A DNA stretch of 64,000 nt, taken from JAABVD01 sp965204545 (GTDB lineage: Bacteria > Verrucomicrobiota > Verrucomicrobiia > Opitutales > UBA2995). The translations under genes and the position numbers were made by a program. Of the stretch, positions 34,757 through 44,238 are shown in pieces. Each line of letters starts with the position of its first letter. Position 1 is the stretch's first letter. The DNA lies in contig CBDBFA010000003.1 of assembly GCA_965204545.1 (NCBI GenBank), forward strand, positions 3,038,001-3,102,000, read 5' to 3'. A model generated the notes under the pieces. That model was not told the origin of the DNA, did no database searches, and saw nothing but the letters and a program-made list of their open reading frames with translations.

Positions 34757-34920
34757 GGTAGGGCAAGAGCATCCTTGCTCTGCCGCGTGTATTTCGATTA
34801 GGCCCGAATCCGGTTTGGAAAGGTCTTTGCGCCAAGGCCTCGGAATGGCCGTGGAAATATGATTATGGGTGGGAATGATTTTTTGCGCGGCGCGGCAAGG
34901 ATGCCGTCGCCCTACCTACC
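34757..34920. repeat. Facing pair of GCATCCTTGC hairpin words
   Basis: GGTAGGGCAAGAGCATCCTT at 34757 and, on the opposite strand, GGTAGGGCGACGGCATCCTT from about 34916, each ending CCGCG. The related word at 9353-9381 lies inside the MITE-like element. Confidence 0.65.
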
Positions 34921-35041
34921 TTAGCGCAGCTAGTGTTATTTCCCTGAAATAAACTACCACAGAGAACAAAGAGAGCACAGAGAGGGAGGGAGGGAAAAAA
35001 GGATGAAGGAAGAAGGATGAAGGTTAAAGGTGCTGAAATTA

Positions 35042-35075
35042 ATCGTGATCGTGATCGTGATCATGATCGTGATCG
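35042..35075 (+). repeat. GATCGT tandem run
   Basis: Five GATC units spaced six bases apart, preceded by TGCTGAAATTA as at 15854 and 20367. Shorter runs are at 12612, 15863, 17033 and 20374. Confidence 0.8.
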
Positions 35076-35220
35076 AATTAAGAAAAGCCTCTCGCCAAGA
35101 TCGCAAAGACCGCTAAGAGGCGCCGATGGCGCCTTCTACGCCTCTGGCGCCAATTAGGAATTTTGTGGTTTTTGTGCGTTTTGTGGCTATTTTCTTATTT
35201 CCTGTTGGAACTCCGCACTC

Positions 35221-36426
35221 TTAATCATATTCGAACCCTAAATTCTCCATGACGGCGCGGTCGCCCAAAAGAGCGTCGGAAGGGCGGGGATGGTCCTGAT
35301 CGAAGACGTGCAGATCCTCGGGCGGGAGTACGGTTACAAAGCTCTCGTCGAAGCCGTCTTTGTAGGGGATGGATTTGTAAGGCAAACCGAGGTGGTGAGC
35401 AAAGAAGGGGTAGACGGCGACTCGTTTGGAATAACCGTAGTCGTGCCCTTCGTGAGGCAGGTGGACGTGTTCCGCTTTGTGTTCGGCGTCGTAGAGAGCG
35501 TAAACATTCCTAACGTAGGGGTACTCGATGCGAGGTGTGTTGCGCGTCCAGTCAGCCCCGTTGGAAACGAGCAGGAGCGGTCGTGGCGCGGCCATGGCGG
35601 CAAACTCCACATTGTTCGTTTGCAGGCGGCCGTTTTTGTGAATGGGCATGCCGCTTTCGCAAACGCAGCCGCCAAAAAAGTGGGCTGATACCTGGACCAC
35701 TGGAGCAGACACGGTGATGCGCTTATCGATAGCGGTCAGGATAAAAGTCTGGGTTCCACCACCGGAACCGCCGGTCATGCCGATGCGTTGGGGGTCTACG
35801 TCGGGGCGTGAAATCAGGTATTCCAGCACGCGGGTACTATTCCAGGTTTGAAGCAGCGCCGCGATGGGCATTTTGTGGTTTACCTGGGTGGATTCGGCGT
35901 AACCGACCATATCGTAAGCGAAGGTCACGGCGCCCATGCGCGCGAAAACGGCGCAACGTTTTTGCACGTCAGCGGTGATGCGTTTGTTGCGCGCGTGTCC
36001 GTGCGGACTGAGAATGGCCGGATTTTTTTCCTTGGGGTTCGCCGGAGTGTAGAGATTTCCGGTGATGTAAAACCCGGGGAAGCTCTGAATCGCGATATTT
36101 TCCACCACGTAACCGTCCATTTCCCGTCGACTGTGGATAACAGGTCGAAAGTCTCCCTGTATCTTGGGCATGTGATCCCAGTAGAGGCCTTTGAGAATGC
36201 CTTCGCGAATGGCCTCGGCCCGCCGTTCCCAGGAATTCTTGTCCTGCCAGGAGGAGGCGAATTCCTTCATCTTCAGGTTGGCTTCGTCCGGGGTCCAATG
36301 ATGGCCCACGCAGAGCATATCATCGGTGATAACCTCATGCAGGGGCAATAATTCCCTGGCTTGGGCGAACGAGGTTGAGCCAAGGAAAAGGGAAAGGGGT
36401 AGGAGTGTTTGTCGTAGCTGCATCAT
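35221..36426 (-). CDS. Secreted alpha/beta hydrolase (acetyl-xylan-esterase-like)
   Basis: This 401-residue protein has a signal peptide (LLPLSLFLGSTSFAQA) and an alpha/beta-hydrolase body. The nucleophile elbow is TGGSGGG with Ser221, the oxyanion region is LSPHGHARNK, the acid is probably the Asp in NGADWTRN, and the catalytic His is in LPHEGHDYGYSKR. The text ENIAIQSFPGFYITGNLYTP is typical of the acetyl-xylan esterase/dienelactone-hydrolase group found in PVC polysaccharide loci. It is divergent from another hydrolase gene (36582) across 155 bases free of repeat words. An ester-linked sugar substrate is likely but not proved. Confidence 0.85.
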   Translation of the reverse strand: MMQLRQTLLPLSLFLGSTSFAQARELLPLHEVITDDMLCVGHHWTPDEANLKMKEFASSWQDKNSWERRAEAIREGILKGLYWDHMPKIQGDFRPVIHSRREMDGYVVENIAIQSFPGFYITGNLYTPANPKEKNPAILSPHGHARNKRITADVQKRCAVFARMGAVTFAYDMVGYAESTQVNHKMPIAALLQTWNSTRVLEYLISRPDVDPQRIGMTGGSGGGTQTFILTAIDKRITVSAPVVQVSAHFFGGCVCESGMPIHKNGRLQTNNVEFAAMAAPRPLLLVSNGADWTRNTPRIEYPYVRNVYALYDAEHKAEHVHLPHEGHDYGYSKRVAVYPFFAHHLGLPYKSIPYKDGFDESFVTVLPPEDLHVFDQDHPRPSDALLGDRAVMENLGFEYD

Positions 36427-36581
36427 GACAGGTGGGTACTGAAAATTTTGGACACGAGATTCTTAACCGGAGAACCAATTCTGTGACGGAAACCATACCG
36501 TGGCGAGTGCAGAAAGGAGGCGACAGGTCTGATGGAGAACTCATCCGTGGTGAATTATTCTGAAAAAGATCGCCTGGGGCG

Positions 36582-38066
36582 ATGAGTAAGGTATTACTTT
36601 TTGCTATGAGATTTGCTGCGCTGATTACATTGGTTTTCCTCGCATTCGGTATGTCTCCCCTGCTACTTGGGGGAGTTTCAAACCCGATTGATATGGGGGA
36701 GATAAGGGATTCATCCACCCTGGAGGTGCAAGTAATTCAGGATTGGCACCTGGTCGAAGGAAAGGTGCCGACCCGGCAGAAATACATGACTATACGGGTT
36801 GGTGAATTTTGGCCCGGCAGGGAGTATCGGGTTCCCGTTCGCCTGATTGTTCCTGCTGACCGGAAAGCCAAAGGGATTCATTTGACCGGCGGCCATTCAT
36901 ATAAGCGGATACAAGCGGAAAGTCCGCTTCGGCCGATTGAAGAACTGTTGATTGAAGGCGGTGTAGGATTGGTTTACACGCTGGTTCAAAACTTGAATCA
37001 TTCGGGACAGGCCGAGCTTGCGCAAGAGATCGAGGATCGATTTTTGGAAACCCTCGATCCTCGCTCATCTGTTAAGACCTGGGGGTGGCCGGCGAGCCTT
37101 AGTCGTGCCATAACAGCCGCCTACGCAGAAACCGATTACTTTGTTCCCGCAAAAGTGGCCATGTCCGGTGGTTCAAAGAACGGAGCCTCGCCTTCCATGG
37201 CATTGATACACGATGACCGGTTAACGGCGGTCCATGCAACCGTCTCCCCCATATGGGATTCGCCCTTGAGGTTGTGTGATGAAATTGCCTGGTCAAACCT
37301 TCAGGAAGAGGACTTGGCCTATGTGAAGGCACGGGGATTGGATGAACTCCAACAAGACAAAATCCTCAATCACCGATTTAGGGGAGGTTATTTTGGGCCT
37401 GTTTATAACGCGGCTGCATTGTCTAAAGGAAGGAGTTGGAATGACCTGAAATCCTTTGCCCACGGTATGGCTGATGCGGTGTTCATTTCCAGAAACATGG
37501 CAACTTTAAACACGCGTGGTGTTGACCTGTATTTTGCTCCGGGAACGCACGATTATGTTTGTTATGATATACAATGGGGCGGCAAACACCATCCGGACAT
37601 ACCGGTGTATTTAAAAACGAATCGCGGTCATGGGAAAAATAAAGCCCATCCCGCCCTCGAAACCGATGAGGCCAATTTACCAGCATTTCTTTTGCAGCAC
37701 TTTTTTGAAGTAGAGGGTCGTTTGTTGAGTCCGCCCAAAGTTACCCATAAATTAGCGGGCAATAAATTGGAAGTTACCGTACGGTTTGATTCTGACAATC
37801 CTGCCGAGAGCGGGCGGATCTGGTGGATGTTCGATCGTGGCACCGATGGTAGCGCCGCCTACCTTCATGAGCTTTTTCCGGATGATCAGTGGCTTGAAAT
37901 GAGAACTGATAAAAAGAAGGGGATTTGGACAGCCGAGATCCCTTTAAGGAATAGCGCGAAAACCATAGATTTCTTTAGTAACCACCGGACTACAATCAGC
38001 TATAAGGGAGAGGATTATCCCAGCTATCTTTCGAGTCAGTATTCACGCATATCTCTGAAGAAATAG
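36582..38066 (+). CDS. PhoPQ-activated-pathogenicity-related (PqaA-like) alpha/beta hydrolase
   Basis: This 494-residue exported protein (leader MRFAALITLVFLAFGMSPLL) resembles the PqaA family. The motif SGGSKNGASP with Ser198 matches the G-x-S-K-x-G elbow of that family, also seen in glucuronoyl esterases. LIVPADRKAKGIHLTGGHSY is the early strand with the oxyanion-like loop, and VDLYFAPGTHDYVCYDI probably bears the acid. A C-terminal beta domain (KLEVTVRFDSDNPAESGRIW) matches the family's typical tail. The substrate is unknown. It diverges from the esterase at 35221 and may share its control region. Confidence 0.78.
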   Translation: MSKVLLFAMRFAALITLVFLAFGMSPLLLGGVSNPIDMGEIRDSSTLEVQVIQDWHLVEGKVPTRQKYMTIRVGEFWPGREYRVPVRLIVPADRKAKGIHLTGGHSYKRIQAESPLRPIEELLIEGGVGLVYTLVQNLNHSGQAELAQEIEDRFLETLDPRSSVKTWGWPASLSRAITAAYAETDYFVPAKVAMSGGSKNGASPSMALIHDDRLTAVHATVSPIWDSPLRLCDEIAWSNLQEEDLAYVKARGLDELQQDKILNHRFRGGYFGPVYNAAALSKGRSWNDLKSFAHGMADAVFISRNMATLNTRGVDLYFAPGTHDYVCYDIQWGGKHHPDIPVYLKTNRGHGKNKAHPALETDEANLPAFLLQHFFEVEGRLLSPPKVTHKLAGNKLEVTVRFDSDNPAESGRIWWMFDRGTDGSAAYLHELFPDDQWLEMRTDKKKGIWTAEIPLRNSAKTIDFFSNHRTTISYKGEDYPSYLSSQYSRISLKK

Positions 38067-38338
38067 TATTTTTCAACAATGGCGGTCCGATCGGGGCTTG
38101 GGACTCCGATCCTCGGAGATGGACGATGGCTCTATGTGTGACGCGCAATATTGGTCGGACGAAAAAGGAAGGGGATAAGGATTATATCCTGCACTGGCGT
38201 GCAAGTTACTAGAAATGACCCCGACCTGACGCATTTGAGGGCTGGAGGAATAGCTTGCGCGGAACCTGTTTCCTGCCTTGGATTTCGCTAAGGTTATACG
38301 CTGTTTTCAGTCTCTTGATCCATCCAACTGAAACCCTG
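38067..38338. other. Unique intergenic region
   Basis: I see none of the repeat words and no gene here. A TTG-started extension of the next frame (38255) would add residues that are not signal-peptide-like. Confidence 0.5.
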
Positions 38339-40321
38339 ATGAAATCATTTGCTTTACCCATTTTCGGCTCGATATTCTTATATTGCTTCCCATTTCTGGC
38401 AGTTGATTCTGCTGAACTCACCCCGGCTATCCATCACCCGAACATCGAAGGAATTTCACTGTTCGCCGAGAGTCCCGACATAGTGACTCCAGTCGGAATT
38501 GCGGTGGCGCCCGATGGACGGGTGTTCGTGCAGGAAAACCACACCCATCAACGCCCGGCCGGTTATGAGGGCCCCGAGACCGACCGCATACTCATATTCG
38601 AAGACACCGATGGAGACGGTGTTTCAGATAAGCGCTCGGTGTTTTATGAAGGTCACCTTTTCAGCACCGATCTGCTTTTTGGTACGGATGGCCACCTTTA
38701 CTTTGCCACCCGCTGGTTCATCGGTCGTTTTCACCATGTAACCACACTTCAAACGGCGGAAGGAGATCCTGAGATCCTTGTGAAATGCGAGACCGACGGA
38801 GACTACCCCCACAACGGAGTGGGCGGATTGGCCATCGATCCCGCCAACCCGGATTGGATGGCCTTCGGTTTTGGTGAAAACCTGGGAGCGGAATACAGCT
38901 TCGTTGGGAGCGACGGTGCAAGGTGGTCGGGTGGTGGCGAAGGAGGTTCCACCTATCTGTGTCGCACGGACGGCAGTCAATTGAAACGCCTTTCCACCGG
39001 ACATTGGAATCCTTTCGGCATGACGTTTGACCTAAAGGGAAATCTGTTTTCGACCGACAATGATCCGACCAGCACCCCTCCAAACCGGCTACTGCATATC
39101 ATTGAAGGGGGCGATTTTGGTTATGAATACCGCTACGGCCGGTCGGGACGGCATCCCCTGGTATCGTGGCATGGAGACATTCCCGGTACCCTCGGCATGA
39201 TTGGTGCATTGGGCGAGGCCGCCGGTGGAGTTGTGCCCTACGATGCTGACCATTTGCTGACGGCATCCTGGACGGACAATCGCATCGATATACACCCGGT
39301 GGAACCAGAGGGGGCCTCATTCATTGCCGGTCGCGATCCCTTTATCAGCGGTCCTGACAATTTTCGTCCGGTCCATTTTTCCTATTCCGCCGATGGCAAG
39401 TATCTTTACTTCACCGATTGGGTGAGTCTCTCTTACCCGGTCCACGGCCTGGGTCGTATCTGGCGTATCGAATTCAAGGAACCCCTGGATTTGAACCCGC
39501 TTCCCCGTAAACCAAGAGTCCCAATGACACCGCCGGAAGCCTCCCGGCATTTGGGCAGCCAGGATCCTTATTTGAGAACTCAGGCCGTCCGGGTTCTCAC
39601 CGAAAATCCGCATGTATTGAGATCCTTGGACCTGAAGTCCTTCGCCAATCCCATGGCACGGGCTCATTACGCAATTGCTCTCAAACGGGTTGATCCCCTC
39701 GGGGAATCGGGTATTATTCCGGAACTGCTCAATGATGCCTATGCGGATGTCCACTTTGTAGGAATCAAGTGGATTTCAGACGAAAAGTTTTCGCAGTTTC
39801 GGTCTCAGTTGGAACTGCAGTTGGGTCGGACGGATTTGACGCCTCGCGGGCTACGGTCTGTCGTCGCGGCCATGGCCAGGTTGGGCGATGACGGATCCGG
39901 TAGAGAGTTTTCTCCCAGTGGTAAACTCCTGGAACTGGCGGAAGATACCGGTAAACCTCCGGCCATTCGTGCCCTTGCGCTTCAAAATGTGAAGGTGGAT
40001 CATCCGGGTCTGACCGTTCGAAAACTGGCCTCTCTTTCCCAGGCGGATGATCCTGAAATACAACGGGAGGCGATTCGTGCCCTGGCCCATCATCCGGATG
40101 CGAAACGCGAGACCGTTCTTGCCAAGCTGGCGGCAGATATATCCATCGAGTCGAGCCTCAGAGCCGATGCCATCGCCGGATTGGCCGCATTTGCCGCGGA
40201 AAATTCCACTCTGCTGGAAACACTTAGACGCGATAAAAACGAAGCTGTATCTTCAGAAGCGGAACGCGCCCTTGCCTCGGCGGGTTTGATACAACGGGCC
40301 TTGAAAGCAAAACCGGCCTAG
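38339..40321 (+). CDS. PVC-type membrane-bound dehydrogenase with HEAT repeats, cut short by an in-frame amber codon
   Basis: The first 660 codons of what should be one protein of about 819 residues. After a signal peptide (SFALPIFGSIFLYCFPFLAV) comes the PVC dehydrogenase propeller related to glucose/sorbosone dehydrogenases (PVGIAVAPDGRVFVQENHTH, FEDTDGDGVSDKRSVF, GHWNPFGMTFDLKGNLFSTD), then HEAT-like helices (ASRHLGSQDPYLRTQAVRVL, DDPEIQREAIRALAHHPDAK). A TAG at 40319-40321 ends the frame just before the cytochrome domain, which continues in the same frame. The start at 38339 is chosen for the signal peptide. The product as read would lack its heme. Confidence 0.85.
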   Translation: MKSFALPIFGSIFLYCFPFLAVDSAELTPAIHHPNIEGISLFAESPDIVTPVGIAVAPDGRVFVQENHTHQRPAGYEGPETDRILIFEDTDGDGVSDKRSVFYEGHLFSTDLLFGTDGHLYFATRWFIGRFHHVTTLQTAEGDPEILVKCETDGDYPHNGVGGLAIDPANPDWMAFGFGENLGAEYSFVGSDGARWSGGGEGGSTYLCRTDGSQLKRLSTGHWNPFGMTFDLKGNLFSTDNDPTSTPPNRLLHIIEGGDFGYEYRYGRSGRHPLVSWHGDIPGTLGMIGALGEAAGGVVPYDADHLLTASWTDNRIDIHPVEPEGASFIAGRDPFISGPDNFRPVHFSYSADGKYLYFTDWVSLSYPVHGLGRIWRIEFKEPLDLNPLPRKPRVPMTPPEASRHLGSQDPYLRTQAVRVLTENPHVLRSLDLKSFANPMARAHYAIALKRVDPLGESGIIPELLNDAYADVHFVGIKWISDEKFSQFRSQLELQLGRTDLTPRGLRSVVAAMARLGDDGSGREFSPSGKLLELAEDTGKPPAIRALALQNVKVDHPGLTVRKLASLSQADDPEIQREAIRALAHHPDAKRETVLAKLAADISIESSLRADAIAGLAAFAAENSTLLETLRRDKNEAVSSEAERALASAGLIQRALKAKPA

Positions 40322-40798
40322 GACGATATTGCCGCATGGGAAGAACTGGTTGAGAATGCGCCCGGGAAATCCGATACGTCCATTGGTCGGCGACTGTTCT
40401 TTCATCCTCGAATGGGGATCTGCTCCAATTGTCATTCCATGAACGGTCGGGGCGTTGATTTAGGGCCGGATTTGTCGACGATTAGCGACCAGGACGGCAT
40501 TGACCGGTCCTGGCTGATCGAGCACATCATCGATCCCAATGCCGAGGTCGCCCCTTACTTTCGGCCTCAGACCATCACGACCCGCCATGGCGCCTCTTTC
40601 ATGGGCCTGGTCCTGGGAATAGAAGGAGATGTGCAATCCTACGTTGGCCCGGATGGAAAGGTAATCTCCATTGCCAAGAGTGATATTGAGAAGCGGGATG
40701 AAATGCCTTTCTCCCTCATGCCGCCCGGTTTGCTCCATACCATGACCGCGAGTGAAATTCGCGACTTGCTGGCCTACCTCCTGCACGGCGAGGGGTAG
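40322..40798 (+). pseudogene. Heme-binding C-terminal part of the same PVC-type protein, beyond the amber codon
   Basis: In the same frame as the preceding gene the text runs DDIAAWEELVENAPGKSDTS, IGRRLFFHPRMG, then the heme c site CSNCH (starting 40421) and GRGVDLGPDLSTISDQDG, typical of the TIGR02603 heme-binding domain that ends PVC CxxCH proteins. It stops at TAG (40796-40798). A CAG-to-TAG change would account for the break. It could also be a sequencing error, or a rare readthrough. A start at 40412 is too far in to give a working domain. Confidence 0.85.
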
Positions 40799-40848
40799 GC
40801 TGAATAGCAAGCCCGTAAATTGGCCATCCGCGAACCAAATCCTTACCC

Positions 40849-42435
40849 ATGAAATACCGATCGACTATCCTCCTCTCATGCATCGTTCTGCTTTCCATAC
40901 TGAGTGGAAGCAGTTGGGCCGCCGTCATCCCTGTCCCCCAGTCAATCGAACCGCAGAAAATCGAAAATGTAAGACCCCGCAACGTGGTATTCATCCTCTC
41001 GGACGACCATCGCTATGACGCCATGAGTTTCATGGGGCACCAATTTGCCGTGACCCCTCATATGGATTCGATGGCGGCCAATGGCGTGCACCTGAAAAAT
41101 GCCTTTGTCACCACTTCACTGTGTTCTCCGAGTCGGGCTTCCATTCTTACCGGACTCTATACTTTCCGCCACCGGGTGATCGATAATCAACGCGCGGTTC
41201 CGGAGGGAACCCAGTTTTTTTCCCAGTACCTGCAAAGGGCCGGTTACCGCACCGGTTTTGTCGGTAAGTGGCATATGGGACACGCCAACGACAATCCCCG
41301 GCCGGGGTTCGATCATTGGGTCAGCTTCAAAGGGCAGGGAAGGTATTTTCCCCCAAGTTCCGACTACACCATCAACGTCAATGGGCAACGGGTAAAACAG
41401 GACGGATACATTACCACTCTTCTGACTCGTTACGCCATTGATTTCCTGGAGCAGCAGAGAGATGCGGACGAACCCTTCATGCTTTACCTTTCCCATAAAG
41501 CGGTTCACGACCCCTTCACGCCTGAAGACAAGCATCGTGGTAAATTTGCTGATAAGCCCTTCGTTCCGCCAAATAGCGCCGAGCCGGTCGATGGCAACTC
41601 CCTCAACCGCCCACGCTGGTTGCTCGACCAGCGCAACAGTTGGCACGGCATGGATTTTGCCCTACACTCCACCGAAGGGGTGGTCCCTTTCTACAAGAAC
41701 TACTGCGAAGCCCTTTGCTCAGTCGACGACAGCATCGGCGCTGTCATGGAACAGTTGAAGCGAATGGAAATCTACCGGGAGACGCTCGTCATTTACATGG
41801 GCGACAACGGTTTTTTGTTTGGCGAGCACGGATTGTTCGATAAGCGGGTCGCCTACGAAACTTCGATTCGGGTGCCCATGCTCATGCAATGTCCCGAGCT
41901 CTTCCAAGGTGGCACGGTTGTGGACGAGGTCGTAGCCAACATCGATATCGCTCCCACCATCATGGAAGCCATGGGCTTGAGAAAACCGCCCCACATGGAC
42001 GGCGAGAGCTTCATACCCCTGGCTCAAGGAAAGGAAATTCCCTGGCGGGACTATTTTCTCTACGTCTATTACTGGGAACAAAACTATCCCCAAACCCCCA
42101 CCCATTTTTCGCTTCGCGGGGACCGCTACAAATTCACCACCTGGTACGGATTGTGGGATACGGACGAATTGTTCGACATACAGGCTGACCCCGAAGAGCA
42201 GAACAACCTGTTTCACGATCCGCATTTCGCAGATGTGAAAAAACACATGCAGGATCGGCTCTATGCCATGATGGACGAACTGGGGGGTATGGATATACCC
42301 ATGAACCCGCCGCGAGGAAATCAACAAAACAAACGGCTTCGCGGCAACGGGGTTCATGGTCGGAGCGGCGAGCAAGCGGCCGACTTTCCGGAGGCCATGG
42401 TGGTCGATCAGCCTTTGAGGAAAATTCTAAAATAA
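40849..42435 (+). CDS. Secreted arylsulfatase-type sulfatase
   Basis: This 528-residue enzyme has a signal peptide (TILLSCIVLLSILSGSSWAA). NVVFILSDDHRYDAMSF places calcium-ligand Asp52/Asp53. The formylglycine signature C-x-P-S-R is at 92-96 (CSPSR) followed by ILTGLYTFRHRV. GKWHMGHANDNPRPGFDHW is the conserved second region, and VIYMGDNGFLFGEHGLFDKR is the DNG-type metal motif. It differs clearly from the sulfatase at 6817 (that one is SDHG-type), so the two probably act on different linkages. It follows the broken dehydrogenase by 50 bases, possibly in one transcript. Sulfated marine polysaccharides are likely substrates for the family. Confidence 0.93.
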   Translation: MKYRSTILLSCIVLLSILSGSSWAAVIPVPQSIEPQKIENVRPRNVVFILSDDHRYDAMSFMGHQFAVTPHMDSMAANGVHLKNAFVTTSLCSPSRASILTGLYTFRHRVIDNQRAVPEGTQFFSQYLQRAGYRTGFVGKWHMGHANDNPRPGFDHWVSFKGQGRYFPPSSDYTINVNGQRVKQDGYITTLLTRYAIDFLEQQRDADEPFMLYLSHKAVHDPFTPEDKHRGKFADKPFVPPNSAEPVDGNSLNRPRWLLDQRNSWHGMDFALHSTEGVVPFYKNYCEALCSVDDSIGAVMEQLKRMEIYRETLVIYMGDNGFLFGEHGLFDKRVAYETSIRVPMLMQCPELFQGGTVVDEVVANIDIAPTIMEAMGLRKPPHMDGESFIPLAQGKEIPWRDYFLYVYYWEQNYPQTPTHFSLRGDRYKFTTWYGLWDTDELFDIQADPEEQNNLFHDPHFADVKKHMQDRLYAMMDELGGMDIPMNPPRGNQQNKRLRGNGVHGRSGEQAADFPEAMVVDQPLRKILK

Positions 42436-42649
42436 TTTTCCAAATGCGCATATGGAATGCCCACAATACCCGAAACTTGTTTCTGACAGCCTTCGAAGCA
42501 ATCGCGGCGTAAAGCCGGTCATACATTTTTACCAGTTGAAGGTTTGTAGGAGCGGGTTTATCCCGCGATTGCTCAGGGATGCCATATCCGGGAAAAGGAC
42601 ACTCAGCATTCCGAAAAGAGCGGTTTTCGGTAACAATCCCTGTATCCGT
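42436..42649. repeat. Convergent gap with a REP-like inverted pair
   Basis: CAATCGCGGCGTAAAGCCG (42499-42517) and, facing it, TGTAGGAGCGGGTTTATCCC from 42545 form a paired REP-like unit. The second copy has the same GCCATATCC tail as 30393-30438. It lies between the 3' ends of the sulfatase and the oxidoreductase, where it could act as a shared hairpin. Confidence 0.75.
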
Positions 42650-43999
42650 TTAGACAATTTTGGTCGTTCCGGGGACGGCTACGGGATCGACGGACAGGTC
42701 GCCGAACTCATAGCTCTCAGGACTCAGGTCAAGGGCGGATCGCTGCATCGCCCAATCCCATTTCATGCTTCGCCCCGTGTAGGCAGCCATGCGGCCGGCA
42801 ATGGCGCTCAGGGTGCTGCGGGCTACCTGCCCGGCTTCATTGAAGCCGTCTCCATTTCGAATGCTTTCGATAAGGACCACGTGTTCCTGCACGTAGGGAT
42901 CCACGTTTGGTCCATCGTACTCGTAAGGATTTTCGCCGATGATCCGACCACTGCTGCCGTCGAGATAGAATTGGCCCTTTGTTCCCACCAGGCGCTCGGA
43001 GACATTGTGGGAAGCGCCGGTCTGTTGCCGGCACATACTGGAGACGCGCACCTGGTTCTCGAATTCGAACTCGGTGGCGAAATGATCGTAGCCATTTCCG
43101 TATTGAGGTTGCACGCGTTCCTGACGGCCGCCGCAGCCCATCACCATGACAGGATTGGAACCGAGCGCCCAGTGAATGATGTCGATGTTATGGACGTGCT
43201 GTTCGCAAACGTGATCACCGGAAAGCCAGACGTGAAACAACCAGTTGCGGCATTGGTATTCCATATCGCTCCACTCACCGGTCTGGTATTTATCCCAGTA
43301 CTTCTTGGCGTCTTCCACCCATAGTGGCCCCATGTTCCAATAACACTGGCCGGATACGATGTCGCCGATAGCGCCGTCCTGCACACGCTTGATGATTTCC
43401 TGGTAATGGTTTTGGTGCCGGCGCTGGGTGCCCGCCACGACGGAAAGGTTCTTTCGTTTTGATTCCTCGGCAGCCGCCATGATTCTGCGGATACCGACCG
43501 GGTCCACCGCCACCGGTTTTTCCATGAACACGTGCACGCCTGCCTTGACGGCGGCTTCGAAATGTTCCGGCCGAAAGTGGGGCGGGGTAGCCAGGATTAC
43601 CATATCGATACCGGAATCGATCACCTTTTGAAAGGAATCGAAGCCAGTGAAACGGCGCTCCCCGGGCACATCCATTTTCTTGGAGAGGGACGGGAAGGAG
43701 GAACGATCATAGCGTCCCTCGGCGCCGCTGCTGAGCATGCTGTGGCTGGCCTCGATCTGATCCGCGAAGAGATCGCCCATGGCCCAAAGCTTTACGGGGT
43801 ATTCCGTGGCGGTGAGGGCCTGCATGGCAGCCCCGGTGCCGCGTCCCCCGGAACCGACGAGACCGATTTTCAGTTCGTCGCTGCCCGCCGCGTAAGCCCC
43901 CTGTCTCAAGGCGGAGGTCAATGCCGCTCCCGAGGCAGTCAGGGCGGATTTCCGGATAAAGGATCGGCGGCTCATGGAAGAAAATTTCTCAGATCTCAT
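42650..43999 (-). CDS. Tat-exported Gfo/Idh/MocA-family oxidoreductase
   Basis: This 449-residue protein starts with a twin-arginine signal (SRRSFIRKSALTASGAALTS, RR at 11-12) and then a Rossmann motif GLVGSGGRG (46-54). HVFMEKPVAVDP carries the conserved EKP of the family, and a mid-chain GQCYWNMGPLWVEDAKKYWD and DHVCEQHVHNIDIIHWALG supply the substrate-side His/Asp cluster. Exported members of this type are abundant in PVC bacteria and probably carry their NAD(P) cofactor with them through Tat, sometimes acting without net redox. The substrate is unknown. A start at 43975 is possible, but 43999 gives a more typical leader. Confidence 0.9.
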   Translation of the reverse strand: MRSEKFSSMSRRSFIRKSALTASGAALTSALRQGAYAAGSDELKIGLVGSGGRGTGAAMQALTATEYPVKLWAMGDLFADQIEASHSMLSSGAEGRYDRSSFPSLSKKMDVPGERRFTGFDSFQKVIDSGIDMVILATPPHFRPEHFEAAVKAGVHVFMEKPVAVDPVGIRRIMAAAEESKRKNLSVVAGTQRRHQNHYQEIIKRVQDGAIGDIVSGQCYWNMGPLWVEDAKKYWDKYQTGEWSDMEYQCRNWLFHVWLSGDHVCEQHVHNIDIIHWALGSNPVMVMGCGGRQERVQPQYGNGYDHFATEFEFENQVRVSSMCRQQTGASHNVSERLVGTKGQFYLDGSSGRIIGENPYEYDGPNVDPYVQEHVVLIESIRNGDGFNEAGQVARSTLSAIAGRMAAYTGRSMKWDWAMQRSALDLSPESYEFGDLSVDPVAVPGTTKIV

Positions 44000-44238
44000 A
44001 GCTCTCTTGGCTTTCGGGTTTCGGATTGGTTCTTTTTGGCAAGTGAATGGCGTCCTTGGACACCAGATGGAAAATGTGAAGGGGGAAAGCGTAGTAACCA
44101 AGCCGGGGAGGGCAAGTCCTGTCTATCGGTGTTAATCCTATGCTTTTTTTGGCAATTATCCCATTCGCGTTTAAATATTCGGAAAAAGAGGTGAAATTTA
44201 TACTCCTCCCTGATCATATCACATTGAGATGAATTGCC
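44000..44238. other. Divergent intergenic region, unique
   Basis: I see no repeat words and no gene. It separates the diverging oxidoreductase and hydrolase genes and should contain promoters for both. Confidence 0.5.

Larger units (their letters stand above)
34589..35220. repeat. Long repeat-filled convergent region
   Basis: It contains ATCATGTATCCAGCATCGG, CTCGCCAAGAACGCAAAGGG, two facing copies of a GGTAGGGC...GCCGCG hairpin (34757-34787 and, inverted, 34885-34920), ACCACAGAGAACAAAGAG, GAAGGATGAAGG runs, a long GATCGT tandem (35042-35075), GGCGCCGATGGCGCC, TTAGGAATTTTGTGG and CTATTTTCTTATTTCCTGTT just before the esterase stop. No gene is seen. Confidence 0.75.
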
